DNA from: Nitrososphaerota archaeon
GTDB taxonomy: Archaea > Thermoproteota > Nitrososphaeria > Nitrososphaerales > Nitrosopumilaceae
Reading direction: 5' to 3'
Length of the DNA: 40,504 nt
NCBI GenBank assembly: GCA_005877305.1
Contig: VBPW01000016.1
Span: 1 to 40,504, forward strand
This document shows, one piece after another, positions 8,552 through 16,662 of this stretch. The position numbers and the translations under genes were made by a program. The notes below the pieces were generated by a model, which did no database searches, was not told where the DNA came from, and saw only the letters and a program-made list of their open reading frames with translations. Position 1 is the stretch's first letter; every line of letters begins with the position of its first letter.

Positions 8552-8561
8552 TTTTTATTTT
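8552..8561 (+). promoter_or_regulatory. TATA box that fixes the nitrilase start
   Basis: TTTTTATTTT lies about 25 bases before a GTG at 8581 that opens with TKVAVVQLKADID, the standard N-terminus of a nitrilase. This supports 8581, not the internal ATG at 8634, as the true start. Confidence 0.5.
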
Positions 8562-8580
8562 AACCGTGTCTACAAGATTC

Positions 8581-9317
8581 GTGACAAAAGTTGCAGTTGT
8601 ACAATTAAAAGCAGATATTGATAAGAGGAATTTATGATGTTTTACACTTCATCTTCTCAGACACCAAGAGATCTTGCAAGTTTAGCTGAGACGATAAATG
8701 GTGAGTTTGTTTATTCAATTTCAGAATCTGCAAGACAAAACTCTATTCAAGTAGTAGGAACCTTTTATGAAAAAAGTCCAAAAATTGATAGAGTCTATGA
8801 CACATCTTTTCTTATAGATAAAAATGGCAAAGTATTATCAAAATACAGAAAAATTCACCTTTATGACGCGCTTGGTTTTAAGGAATCAAGTAAGCTTTAC
8901 GCAGGTTCAAAAATTGTAAAACCAATTAAAACAACAATAGGGAAAATGGGAATGATGATTTGTTATGACTTGAGATTTCCCGAAATGTCTAGAACTCTTG
9001 TGTCTGCTGGCTCAGAAATTCTTGTGGCACCATCAGCATGGGTAAAAGGTGAGATGAAAGAAGAGCATTGGATAACAATCAACAAAACGCGTGCAATTGA
9101 AAATGGTTGCTATATTATCTCACCGGATCAGGTCGGTAACATATACTGTGGTAGAAGCTTAGTAGTTGATCCGTATGGAAAAATATTGTTAGACATGAAA
9201 AAAAGAGAAGGAATCGGAATTGTTGATGTCTCACTTGATAGAGTAAAACAGGTGAGAAAAAATTTACCTCTCTTAAAAAACAGAAGAACAGACATCTATA
9301 ATGATTTTAAGATTTAA
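8581..9317 (+). pseudogene. Carbon-nitrogen hydrolase (nitrilase family), broken near its N-terminus
   Basis: From the GTG at 8581 the frame reads TKVAVVQLKADIDKRNL, the first strand of a nitrilase, then hits TGA at 8635-8637. The open frame resumes with MMFYTSSSQTPRDL (ATG 8634) and runs intact to 9317. The Lys (KYRKIHLYD) and Cys (MICYDLRFPE) of the Glu-Lys-Cys triad are present, as are the family features HWITINKTRAIENGCY and VDPYGKI. About 20 residues that should lie between the parts, including the FPE motif with the catalytic Glu, are missing. Relatives hydrolyse omega-amides such as 2-oxoglutaramate. As written the gene cannot make an active enzyme. Its 3' end overlaps the convergent next gene by 11 bases. 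Confidence 0.75.
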
Positions 9318-9780
9318 TTTCTCTAGTTTTACATTTCATGTTTGCACATTGTCTTGTCCATTTTTGTTTTATAGAATATCTAAAAAGAATAATTGGCCAT
9401 GAACAAAACTTACACGGGATTTTAGTTGTACAAAGCATTCCTCTTTGTATAAGAGGTGATGATGCTCTACATCCATTATAATAATTTGAACATCCGATGA
9501 ATCTTTTTTTTGTTATGCGAGAACGTATTACCATAAGCTTTCCAATATGACACTGTGGACATTCAACTAATCCATTTACTGGAGAATTTGTTCCAAGTAT
9601 GACGTATTTCTTTTTTTTCTCAGACCAAGCAAGATATCCATTTTTGTCATAGTATTGTTTAATCTCATTTTTCATCTTTACAATTCTTCTTTCACTAATT
9701 TTGATAGAGTTTCTTGAATCTAACTTACTTTTTACTGAGACCTGAATTTGAGAATTTTTTTTTCCTTGCATCGCTATCAT
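9307..9780 (-). CDS. Zinc-finger protein related to topoisomerase C-terminal fingers
   Basis: This is a basic 157-residue protein. The first half is lysine-rich with a YYDKNGYLAWSEKKKKYVILG stretch. Then comes a C4 zinc finger of the topoisomerase I tail kind (CPQCHIGKLM, GCSNYYNGCRAS), and a second cysteine set near the end (PCKFCSWPI, QCANMKCK). Such stand-alone finger proteins probably bind DNA or RNA; there is no topoisomerase catalytic domain. A second in-frame ATG lies at 9771. It is divergent from the thiolase gene and overlaps the nitrilase tail. Confidence 0.7.
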   Translation of the reverse strand: MIAMQGKKNSQIQVSVKSKLDSRNSIKISERRIVKMKNEIKQYYDKNGYLAWSEKKKKYVILGTNSPVNGLVECPQCHIGKLMVIRSRITKKRFIGCSNYYNGCRASSPLIQRGMLCTTKIPCKFCSWPIILFRYSIKQKWTRQCANMKCKTREIKS

Positions 9781-9813
9781 ATCATCATCTTATAATTGAA
9801 CATTAATGAAGAA

Positions 9814-9821
9814 TTTTTATA
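9814..9821 (+). promoter_or_regulatory. TATA box for the thiolase gene
   Basis: TTTTTATA is centred 26 bases before the GTG at 9844, supporting that start and a leaderless transcript. Confidence 0.5.
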
Positions 9822-9843
9822 GGGAATCTAGTCAGCGAGATTT

Positions 9844-10998
9844 GTGGAAAAAGTCTGTGTTATTGGTGCAGGCAGCACAAAATATGGCAAATTACAAGAT
9901 AGCATTACGGATATAGCAATTCAGGCATCAGTTGACGCTATTGAGAATGCAGGAATAGAACCAAAAGAAATTCAGGCAGGCTACATCTCTAATGTATTTG
10001 GTATTGCGGATAAGCAGGTTCATTTGGGACCCGTTATAATGAGCGATCTTGGTATTCCAGAAGTCCCATCTTTATCAATTGAATCAGCATGTGGAAGTGG
10101 TTCTGTTTCATTTAGAGAAGCTTACGCAAACGTTGCAGCTGGATTTTATGATGCAGTTTTAGCAACAGGAGTTGAAAAAGTAACTCACACAGGTACAGAA
10201 TGGACTACAACATATTTTTCATATTGCTCTGATTTTTTCTATGAAGGGGGAGCAGGTGCATCATTCCCAGGACTATTTGCATCAATGGCAAGAGCTTATC
10301 TAGCTGAATTCAAAGCAACAGAAGAAGATCTCGCAATGGTTGCAGTAAAAAACCACGATAATGGATTGTTAAATCCAAAGGCACACCTAAGAAAAAAAAT
10401 TACGGTTGATGATGTTATGAAATCTGCAGTTGTTGCAAGTCCGCTTAAACTATATGATTGTTGCCCATTTTCAGATGGAGCTAGTGCAGTGATTATATGC
10501 AATGAAAAATTTGCAAAAAAGCATACAAAGAATTACATTAAAGTCATTGGATCAGGTAGAGGAGGATCCCCAGCTGCACTACAAGGAAGAGAACACATTA
10601 CAACAATTCCAAGTACAAAACTTGCTGCTCAAGCTGCATACAAGATGGCAGGAATTACTCCAAAAGATGTTGATTTTGCTGAAGTACATGATTGTTTTAC
10701 AATTGCAGAGCTAGTTGATACCGAAGATTTGGGATTTTTTGAAAAAGGAAAAGCAGTTGAAGCTGTACGACAAGGAATGACAAAACTAAACGGAGCTATA
10801 CCAATCAATCCATCAGGAGGACTAAAATCAAAAGGGCATCCAATTGGTGCTACCGGAATTGGACAGATAGTTGAAGTCTTTGACCAGTTAACAGGAAAAG
10901 CTGGGGAAAGAACGGTAAAAGATGCTAAAATAGGTCTGACACACAACTTTGGCGCAACAGGTGCAAGCTGTGCAGTTCATATATTCAAAAGTGTATAA
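9844..10998 (+). CDS. Thiolase (acetyl-CoA C-acetyltransferase-like)
   Basis: This 384-residue thiolase fold has nucleophile Cys83 in SIESACGSGS, the NPSGG and GHPIGATG motifs with the catalytic His, and the late Cys in FGATGASCAVHIF. It belongs to the archaeal/SCP2-like branch. The next gene encodes a DUF35 zinc-ribbon/OB protein; in archaea these partners form a complex with thiolase (and HMG-CoA synthase) that channels acetoacetyl-CoA. Likely roles are acetoacetyl-CoA formation for mevalonate/isoprenoid lipids or the ketothiolase step of the 3-hydroxypropionate/4-hydroxybutyrate cycle. The sequence alone does not decide between them. Confidence 0.88.
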   Translation: MEKVCVIGAGSTKYGKLQDSITDIAIQASVDAIENAGIEPKEIQAGYISNVFGIADKQVHLGPVIMSDLGIPEVPSLSIESACGSGSVSFREAYANVAAGFYDAVLATGVEKVTHTGTEWTTTYFSYCSDFFYEGGAGASFPGLFASMARAYLAEFKATEEDLAMVAVKNHDNGLLNPKAHLRKKITVDDVMKSAVVASPLKLYDCCPFSDGASAVIICNEKFAKKHTKNYIKVIGSGRGGSPAALQGREHITTIPSTKLAAQAAYKMAGITPKDVDFAEVHDCFTIAELVDTEDLGFFEKGKAVEAVRQGMTKLNGAIPINPSGGLKSKGHPIGATGIGQIVEVFDQLTGKAGERTVKDAKIGLTHNFGATGASCAVHIFKSV

Positions 10999-11365
10999 TT
11001 TGTTAACAAAAGAAGAATTCATCAATAGCGCTAAATCAGGTAAGGTTCTTGCCAGAAAATGCACAAAATGTGGTCATTTACACCTAGTTACGACGTATTT
11101 CTGCCAAAATTGTGGAAATAAGGGGTTTGAAAACGTCTTTCTTGATGGAAAAGGCTCAATTGCCACGTATACCATAATAACGGTTCCACCAGCAGGATAC
11201 GAAAAATGTGTACCATATGCCTGGGTTGTAATGAAACTAGATGGTGTAGATCTACGAATTTCGGGATTTATGGCAAATATTCAATCTCCGTCAGATCTTC
11301 CACTTGGAACAAGGGTAAAAATTACTGGGTATGACGAACGTGGAATTTTGATTGAAAAAATGTAA
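10991..11365 (+). CDS. DUF35 zinc-ribbon/OB-fold partner of the thiolase
   Basis: An N-terminal helix (NLLTKEEFINSAKSGKVLA) is followed by a rubredoxin-like zinc ribbon (CTKCGHLHL, FCQNCGNKG) and an OB fold (GKGSIATYTII, PYAWVVMKLDG, GTRVKITGYDE). This is the DUF35/YdcE-like architecture that scaffolds archaeal thiolase complexes. The frame extends upstream to an ATG at 10949, but the family start and gene overlap favour GTG at 10991 (8-base overlap with the thiolase stop) or TTG at 11000. It is co-transcribed with the thiolase. Confidence 0.85.
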   Translation: MYNLLTKEEFINSAKSGKVLARKCTKCGHLHLVTTYFCQNCGNKGFENVFLDGKGSIATYTIITVPPAGYEKCVPYAWVVMKLDGVDLRISGFMANIQSPSDLPLGTRVKITGYDERGILIEKM

Positions 11366-11407
11366 ACCAAATTTATTAAACTGATTAAAAAAAACACAAA
11401 AGAGATC

Positions 11408-11415
11408 TTTTATAA
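11408..11415 (+). promoter_or_regulatory. TATA box for the 53-aa zinc-ribbon gene
   Basis: TTTTATAA lies about 25 bases before the ATG at 11437, supporting this short gene as a real leaderless transcript. Confidence 0.55.
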
Positions 11416-11436
11416 TTTTGTTTAAAACTGATCACA

Positions 11437-11598
11437 ATGTCAGTTGATGTTGTATGTGGAAAATGTGGTGCTAGAATTGTAAACATGCGCATGTTAAAAT
11501 CGGTTAAAGAAGTTATTAGACCATACAACAGTAAATGTCCTTCTTGTGGACAGACACTTTCACCCTCTGAATTTACAGTAGATGTACAGAAAAACTGA
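11437..11598 (+). CDS. Small zinc-ribbon protein (53 aa)
   Basis: The ORF reads MSVDVVCGKCGARIVNMRML and ends SPSEFTVDVQKN, with two CxxC pairs (CGKC at 7-10 and CPSC at 34-37) spaced for one zinc. A TATA box at the leaderless distance and the clean cysteine pattern support a real gene. Function is unknown; such proteins often bind nucleic acid or other proteins. Confidence 0.75.
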   Translation: MSVDVVCGKCGARIVNMRMLKSVKEVIRPYNSKCPSCGQTLSPSEFTVDVQKN

Positions 11599-11665
11599 TC
11601 AAAAATAGTAGTTTAAGGATCAATTTCGTCACAAATCTTATTTACCGATACTATCTAGACATGCC

Positions 11666-13759
11666 ATGGAACTGAGTGAAGACTTTGGCGAGCAGAAGCG
11701 GGGAGGCATTTTACAATCAGCATCAAAACGCGTAAGAATGATCTTTTCGGTAATGGCAAGTCCGAACAGGATCGATATTTTACGTATTTTAAATTCAAAA
11801 GGCCCTCTTACTTATTCAGAATTAAAATCACTTGCAGGATTTAAATCAAAAAAAGAAAGTGGCAAGTTTGCGTACCACTTGAGAAAACTTCTAAGGCAAT
11901 CTCTAGTAGCTCTGAATAAATCTGAAAGGCGTTATACTATTACAAATTTAGGAAAGCTTGTTCTAAGTCTTGCCAGGCAAAATGAAGAACGCTCTATAAT
12001 AGAAAGCGGTAAGATGTATGTACGAACCTCCCACGAATCAATAGAGGAGTTTAACTCACATAAGATAATCCAGTCTCTTGTACGTGAGGGTAGTCTACCA
12101 CTTGAACTAGCCCAAAAAATAACTGAGGAAGTAGAAAACCGCATCTACAAATTTCAAACCTCATACCTTACTGCTTCGGTGATACGTGAAATGGTAAATT
12201 CTGTACTTTTAGAGCAGGGCCATGAGGATTATAGGCACAAACTCGCTAGGTTTGGACTTCCTGCCTATGATATTCATGAAATGATGACAAATGTGGACGG
12301 AATTCATAATGGCGTAGAAGGACTCCTCTTTAAGACCGGTCAGACTGTTTTTGGAGAGCATCTGGTTCTAAATACACTACCAAAAGATGTTGCAGATTCA
12401 CACCTCTCAGGTGATATCCATATAACAAATCCGGGAATATGGTCACTCTTACCAGATACGATCTTTGTAAACATCAAAGAGTTATTAGAAGACGGTATAG
12501 ATCTTCGAGGGAAATTCCTAGGAGTAACAAGGATGCCTCCGATAAATACACTAGGTGAACTTGCTACATCACTATCATTACTCACTTCGTTACTATTCAG
12601 AGAAGCATCACAAGAGGTGATAATGGATGGATTAGTAACAATTTTGCAAAAATATTCAAAAAATCTTGGTGAAGTTGAAGAAAAAATTACAACTGCATTT
12701 GCAGCAACATCAACTGCTCCAAAATACAGTAAAAATGGCACACTTGCTTCCTTTAGAATTCCACTTGGAACTGATTCGAAGTTAATAGGTGCAATACTTG
12801 CTGGTTACAAAAAATATGTAAAATCAACACCAATTCCTTCCATTGGTATTATAATCGACTATGAAAAAGGCAAAGTCAGCGAGTTTTCTGATATACTTTC
12901 TGAAATTGTTGCATTAGGAGGACGTGTAAGCTTTTCAAAAAGCATGGTATCCAATAAAGGAATTTTACGAAGTGATACCAAAACTGCAGGGACTACAATA
13001 AATCTTCAATCACTTTCAATTAACATGCCTAGACTTGCATTTGAATCCAATAAAGATGAAACATACTTTAGAGCACGTCTTGCACTCTTGATGAAGCCTG
13101 CACTTGCAGCAATGTCTCTTAGAAAGAAAGAAATATCCGATCTAACTAGACGTGGACTAAATCCAATTCTTGCAAATAACACACAGTACATGCAAAAGGG
13201 TTCAGTTATCTTAGTAGTCAATCTGATTGGTCTAAAAGAAGCAGTTTTTGGAATACTTGGATATGAAAATGATAAGGCTGGTCAAGAAATACTCTCTAAG
13301 GTCATAGCAACGGCAATAGAGGTATCAGCCAAGAAGGGAAAAGAGATGAGCGATAATGTTACTATATCTATGACTGAAAGCGATGCCGCTGCACGCTTTT
13401 CAGGCTTGGACGGTGAAAAATATGGTAAAATGTCTGTTCTTCAATATGTGGAAGGAGAATCTTATTCCGAAGGAATAGTGTTAAATGCTTCAGAAATTGA
13501 AGGAATGAATCAAAAAACAGACAAAGTTGTAGAAGCTAATCATATGTCAAAGTCACTCAATGGAGGATTGCTAGTACAACTAAAAATTCCTGATAATACA
13601 GATACAGCAGGAATAAAAAAGGCTATAGAAAAAGCAAGTGAACTTGTTAGTTCATTTAGGCCAATAAGAAAGGTGCATATTTGCAGTAATTGTGGTCTAA
13701 AGGAAGAAAAGATCACTGACAAATGTCCTACTTGCAAATCACCATACATTCTTGCCTGA
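11666..13759 (+). CDS. HTH / ATP-cone / NrdD-like protein without catalytic residues; candidate RNR regulator
   Basis: Three parts are seen in order. A winged helix of the ArsR kind (about 20-105: SPNRIDILRILNSKGPLTYSE, then KFAYHLRKLL). An ATP-cone-like region (about 117-205: SHKIIQSLVREGSLPLELAQ, EEVENRIY, YDIHEMM). Then a long NrdD-like domain with GDIHITNPGIWSLLPDTIF and DGIDLRGKFLG, closed by a zinc ribbon (CSNCGLKEEKITDKCPTC). The roughly 675 residues before the ribbon contain no cysteine, and no glycyl-radical motif (RVxG-type) is found near the end, so ribonucleotide reduction is not possible. The next gene is a true class II reductase. Inference: a DNA-binding sensor that reads nucleotide levels through a retired reductase fold, comparable in logic with NrdR (zinc ribbon plus ATP cone). 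Confidence 0.8.
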   Translation: MELSEDFGEQKRGGILQSASKRVRMIFSVMASPNRIDILRILNSKGPLTYSELKSLAGFKSKKESGKFAYHLRKLLRQSLVALNKSERRYTITNLGKLVLSLARQNEERSIIESGKMYVRTSHESIEEFNSHKIIQSLVREGSLPLELAQKITEEVENRIYKFQTSYLTASVIREMVNSVLLEQGHEDYRHKLARFGLPAYDIHEMMTNVDGIHNGVEGLLFKTGQTVFGEHLVLNTLPKDVADSHLSGDIHITNPGIWSLLPDTIFVNIKELLEDGIDLRGKFLGVTRMPPINTLGELATSLSLLTSLLFREASQEVIMDGLVTILQKYSKNLGEVEEKITTAFAATSTAPKYSKNGTLASFRIPLGTDSKLIGAILAGYKKYVKSTPIPSIGIIIDYEKGKVSEFSDILSEIVALGGRVSFSKSMVSNKGILRSDTKTAGTTINLQSLSINMPRLAFESNKDETYFRARLALLMKPALAAMSLRKKEISDLTRRGLNPILANNTQYMQKGSVILVVNLIGLKEAVFGILGYENDKAGQEILSKVIATAIEVSAKKGKEMSDNVTISMTESDAAARFSGLDGEKYGKMSVLQYVEGESYSEGIVLNASEIEGMNQKTDKVVEANHMSKSLNGGLLVQLKIPDNTDTAGIKKAIEKASELVSSFRPIRKVHICSNCGLKEEKITDKCPTCKSPYILA

Positions 13760-13796
13760 AATTCTTATAAGCGAAGTTCTTTCAATACTGACGAGT

Positions 13797-13816
13797 AATT
13801 TTTTTTAAAAAAAATT
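13797..13816. terminator. 20-bp T8/A8 palindrome after the NrdD-like gene
   Basis: AATTTTTTTTAAAAAAAATT is a perfect palindrome 38 bases past the stop codon. The T8 tract is enough to act as an archaeal terminator; the symmetry may be incidental or may help it work in both directions. Confidence 0.45.
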
Positions 13817-13853
13817 CTACAATATAATCTTATTTATCTGTACTCCATATTCG

Positions 13854-13889
13854 ATCTTCTTGAAGATTTATTTGGGATCTATACAGATC
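13854..13889. promoter_or_regulatory. Two adjacent inverted repeats upstream of nrdJ
   Basis: ATCTTC-TT-GAAGAT (13854-13867) and GATCT-ATAC-AGATC (13876-13889) are both perfect inverted repeats of 14 bases whose starts lie 22 bp apart, about two helical turns. A TATA-like ATTTATTT (13866-13873) lies between them, about 28 bases before the short ORF at 13897. The layout would suit a repressor covering the promoter. Confidence 0.4.
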
Positions 13890-13896
13890 TAAAACT

Positions 13897-14010
13897 ATGA
13901 AAATTGTAACGGTGTCAACAAAGTTGATCCAAAGTCAAGCTTTAGAAAAATATTTTTTGCCTCAATCTTTATTTAACTCTCTTTTCTTAGGGTTACGGGG
14001 AGACATTTGA
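13897..14010 (+). CDS. Possible 37-codon leader ORF overlapping the nrdJ start
   Basis: The ORF opens MKIVTVSTKLIQSQ and ends FLGLRGDI. Its TGA overlaps the TTG start of nrdJ as TTGA, the same arrangement as at 3005. The ATG lies about 28 bases after a TATA-like ATTTATTT. It has no known domain. It may be a leader peptide coupling translation into nrdJ, or a chance frame; another TATA-like CTTTATTTA (13966-13974) could start nrdJ directly with a short leader containing GGGGAG. Confidence 0.35.
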   Translation: MKIVTVSTKLIQSQALEKYFLPQSLFNSLFLGLRGDI

Positions 14011-16427
14011 CAGATTTTTCACAAATAGAGAATTCGATCATTGAAGTTAAAAAACGCGATGGACGAGTGTTAAATTTCCAGAAGGACAAAATTTCAAACG
14101 CAATATACAAGGCTTTAGTTGCCTGTGGTAGACCAGAACACAGCTTAGCTGATAAACTGGCAAATCGGGTAATGGAGAAACTTATCAATCAAGGTTATTC
14201 AGCTTCTGGTCCGCCAAGCGTGGAAGACGTACAAGATATGGTTGAATCTACTCTAATAGATGAAGGACTAGGCGAAATTGCCAAAGCCTACATCCTTTAC
14301 AGACATGAACGAAGAAAGATCCGAGAAGAAAAGATGAAGGTTCTTGATGCCAAGTCTCTTGATAGTGTAGCAAAGAAATTTGATCTTAACTGCCTGAGAG
14401 TTTTAGCATCTCGATACTTGATGCGTAACAATAAGGGAACAATAATTGAAAGTCCAAATGAAATGTTTGAACGAGTTGCAGTTTTGGTAGGAATTGGAGA
14501 TTTACTAAAGGACTCTTCTATCTTTGAAGTTGAAGGAAGAAACACACAAAACATAGAGGAAGCTGCAAAATATCTTGACAAACTTGATGACTTTGATTAC
14601 AAATTCAAGATAGGCAAGTATCTTCTTAACAAATGGCATTTTAGATCATTAATCCACCACTACATCGATCTGGCTAAGCGTGGTCAAATGAAGGTGAGCA
14701 TTAAAGAGTTTCTTACTATGCTTGCAGCAAGAAAGTTTGATCAGTATGCAGAGAGAATTACAGAATACTATGACCTGATGGTCTCACAAGACTTTCTACC
14801 AAACTCACCAACAATGATGAATGCGGGGGGTAGACTAGGGCAACTCTCAGCCTGCTTTGTGCTTGCCATGCCTGATGACATGGAAAGAATAATGAAATCA
14901 TCTTCAGATGCAGCATTAATCTTCAAGTCTGGGGGAGGTGTAGGCATCAACTATTCTGACCTCAGAGAAGAAGGAGATATGGTAGCATCAACATCTGGTG
15001 TTGCTTCAGGTCCTGTATCATTCATGAATATCATAAACACAGTGACTGAAGTTGTCAAACAAGGTGGAAAACGACGAGGTGCAAACATGGGAATTATTGA
15101 AGCATGGCATCCTGACATTGAGAAATTCGTTACTACAAAAACAAAACCTGGAGTTTTGGAAAACTTTAACGTAAGTGTTGGAGTTTGGGAAGATTATTGG
15201 GATGCACTTGTAAATTCAAAAGATGGAAAATATGTTCTTCGAAGTCCACGTGATCAATCACATATACGAGAAATAAATGCACACCAACTGATTGATCTAA
15301 TTGCACTTTCAGCTTGGAAGAGTGCTGAACCTGGTCTGATCTTCTTTGATCTTATTAACAAATACAATGTATTTGCAAAAGCTCGTGGTGGACCATTACG
15401 AGCTACTAATCCTTGTGGGGAACAAAGTTTGTATCCTTACGAATCATGCAATCTAGGATCTATCAATCTATCAAACTATGTTAAACGAAAAGCAGATGGA
15501 CAATATGAATTTGATTGGCAAAGATATGAAGAGACAATCCGAAAGACAACAAGATTCTTGGATAATGTTATAGATGTAAACAATTATCCAATTCCTGAGA
15601 TCGATAAGGCGTCAAAGGATTCACGTAGAATTGGACTTGGTGTTATGGGTGTTGCAGATCTACTCTTTAAGTTACGAATTCCATATAATTCACAAGAAGG
15701 TTACGAATTCCAAGAAAAAATTGCTGAAGCACTAACTTACTATTCCATGGAAGAAAGTGTCGCCTTGGCAAAAACACGAGGTGCGTTTTCGTTATGCACA
15801 AAAACAGAATATCCTGAGGGAAAAATTCCAGTAGCTGGATATTATGAAAAACCAAAGAGTACTCGCTGTTATGATTGGGACGCATTAATTGGTAAGATTC
15901 AAAAACATGGTATTAGAAACGTACTAACAACCACTGTAGCGCCTACAGGTACTCTTTCTATGATTGCTGATTGCTCAAACGGAATGGAGCCCATGTTTGC
16001 TTTAGCATTTGAAAAACGTGTGACTGTTGGAAGATTTTTTTATACAAACAAAATCTTTGAAGAGGTTCTCAAAGAACATGGATTGTATAACGATCAAATT
16101 CTAGAAAAGATTGCAAATAACTATGGATCTCTAAAAGGAATTCCAGAAATTCCAGAATGGATGCAAAAAATCTTTGTTACAGCGATGGACATACACTGGG
16201 CTGATCATCTTATGGCTCAAGCTGTATGGCAAAAGTGGATTGGTAATGCAATCGCAAAAACAATTAACATGCCACATGATGTAACAGCTGAAGATATCAA
16301 AGCAGCATATCTGATAGCACATGAGCTTGGACTCAAAGGAATCACGATATTTAGAGATGGTTCAAGACATGAACAAGTCTTACACATGACTGGTGATAAT
16401 GTGAAAAAAACATTCCAAGTTAACTGA
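14007..16427 (+). CDS. nrdJ: Class II (adenosylcobalamin-dependent) ribonucleotide reductase
   Basis: This enzyme reduces ribonucleotides to deoxyribonucleotides using adenosylcobalamin. An N-terminal ATP cone (about 8-100: VKKRDGRVLNFQKDKISNAI) provides allosteric control. The reductase barrel follows, with NSPTMMNAGGRLGQLSACF, the phosphate-binding region SGGGVGINYSDL, the thiyl-radical NPCGEQ near residue 470 and the TVAPTGTLSMIADCSNG motif near 645. The start is TTG at 14007. The chain stops at KKTFQVN, just where the family usually continues into a cysteine-rich redox tail; that tail is found 20 bases later in another frame. The corrinoid adenosyltransferase at 38.7-39.3 kb could supply its cofactor. 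Confidence 0.95.
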   Translation: MTDFSQIENSIIEVKKRDGRVLNFQKDKISNAIYKALVACGRPEHSLADKLANRVMEKLINQGYSASGPPSVEDVQDMVESTLIDEGLGEIAKAYILYRHERRKIREEKMKVLDAKSLDSVAKKFDLNCLRVLASRYLMRNNKGTIIESPNEMFERVAVLVGIGDLLKDSSIFEVEGRNTQNIEEAAKYLDKLDDFDYKFKIGKYLLNKWHFRSLIHHYIDLAKRGQMKVSIKEFLTMLAARKFDQYAERITEYYDLMVSQDFLPNSPTMMNAGGRLGQLSACFVLAMPDDMERIMKSSSDAALIFKSGGGVGINYSDLREEGDMVASTSGVASGPVSFMNIINTVTEVVKQGGKRRGANMGIIEAWHPDIEKFVTTKTKPGVLENFNVSVGVWEDYWDALVNSKDGKYVLRSPRDQSHIREINAHQLIDLIALSAWKSAEPGLIFFDLINKYNVFAKARGGPLRATNPCGEQSLYPYESCNLGSINLSNYVKRKADGQYEFDWQRYEETIRKTTRFLDNVIDVNNYPIPEIDKASKDSRRIGLGVMGVADLLFKLRIPYNSQEGYEFQEKIAEALTYYSMEESVALAKTRGAFSLCTKTEYPEGKIPVAGYYEKPKSTRCYDWDALIGKIQKHGIRNVLTTTVAPTGTLSMIADCSNGMEPMFALAFEKRVTVGRFFYTNKIFEEVLKEHGLYNDQILEKIANNYGSLKGIPEIPEWMQKIFVTAMDIHWADHLMAQAVWQKWIGNAIAKTINMPHDVTAEDIKAAYLIAHELGLKGITIFRDGSRHEQVLHMTGDNVKKTFQVN

Positions 16428-16446
16428 AAAAGCACTGCAAATAAAA

Positions 16447-16599
16447 ATGCCAGATATATCAGTACAATCTCCTCAAGTTCCACTTACTCAAGAAGAGATA
16501 GAAGAAAGGCTATGTCCAACATGCAAAAACAACTTGGTCTTTGCAGAAGGATGTAACATCTGCATAGAATGTGGATATAGCGGTTGTACAGCCGGTTAG
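16447..16599 (+). CDS. Detached cysteine-rich tail of class II reductase (50 aa)
   Basis: The ORF reads MPDISVQSPQVPLTQEE, then CPTCKNN, EGCNICIECGYSGC and ends TAG. This CxxC / GCxxCxxCGYSGC pattern is the C-terminal zinc/redox tail normally fused to NrdJ, which rereduces the active site. Here it is one frame off the main ORF and 19 bases downstream. Removing one A from the A7 run at 16403-16409 would join the frames through KHSKLTEKALQIK. It is either a separate small protein, a frameshifted tail, or a sequence error. Confidence 0.7.
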   Translation: MPDISVQSPQVPLTQEEIEERLCPTCKNNLVFAEGCNICIECGYSGCTAG

Positions 16600-16662
16600 A
16601 ATTAAAATTGAAGAAAGGGTTTCAAATCAAAACTCTTTTACTATCATCATTTACTGAAAATA

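Noticed and set aside
8634-9317. Nitrilase starting at the ATG at 8634
   Set aside because: This start removes the first strand and the catalytic Glu; the first strand is encoded just upstream from GTG 8581 behind a TATA box.
12340-12741. 133-residue minus-strand frame within the NrdD-like gene
   Set aside because: Antisense of a coding region with clear domain structure; no start signals of its own.
13760-14006. Cobalamin riboswitch before nrdJ
   Set aside because: No long structured leader or B12-box-like sequence was seen, and such riboswitches are not typical of archaea.
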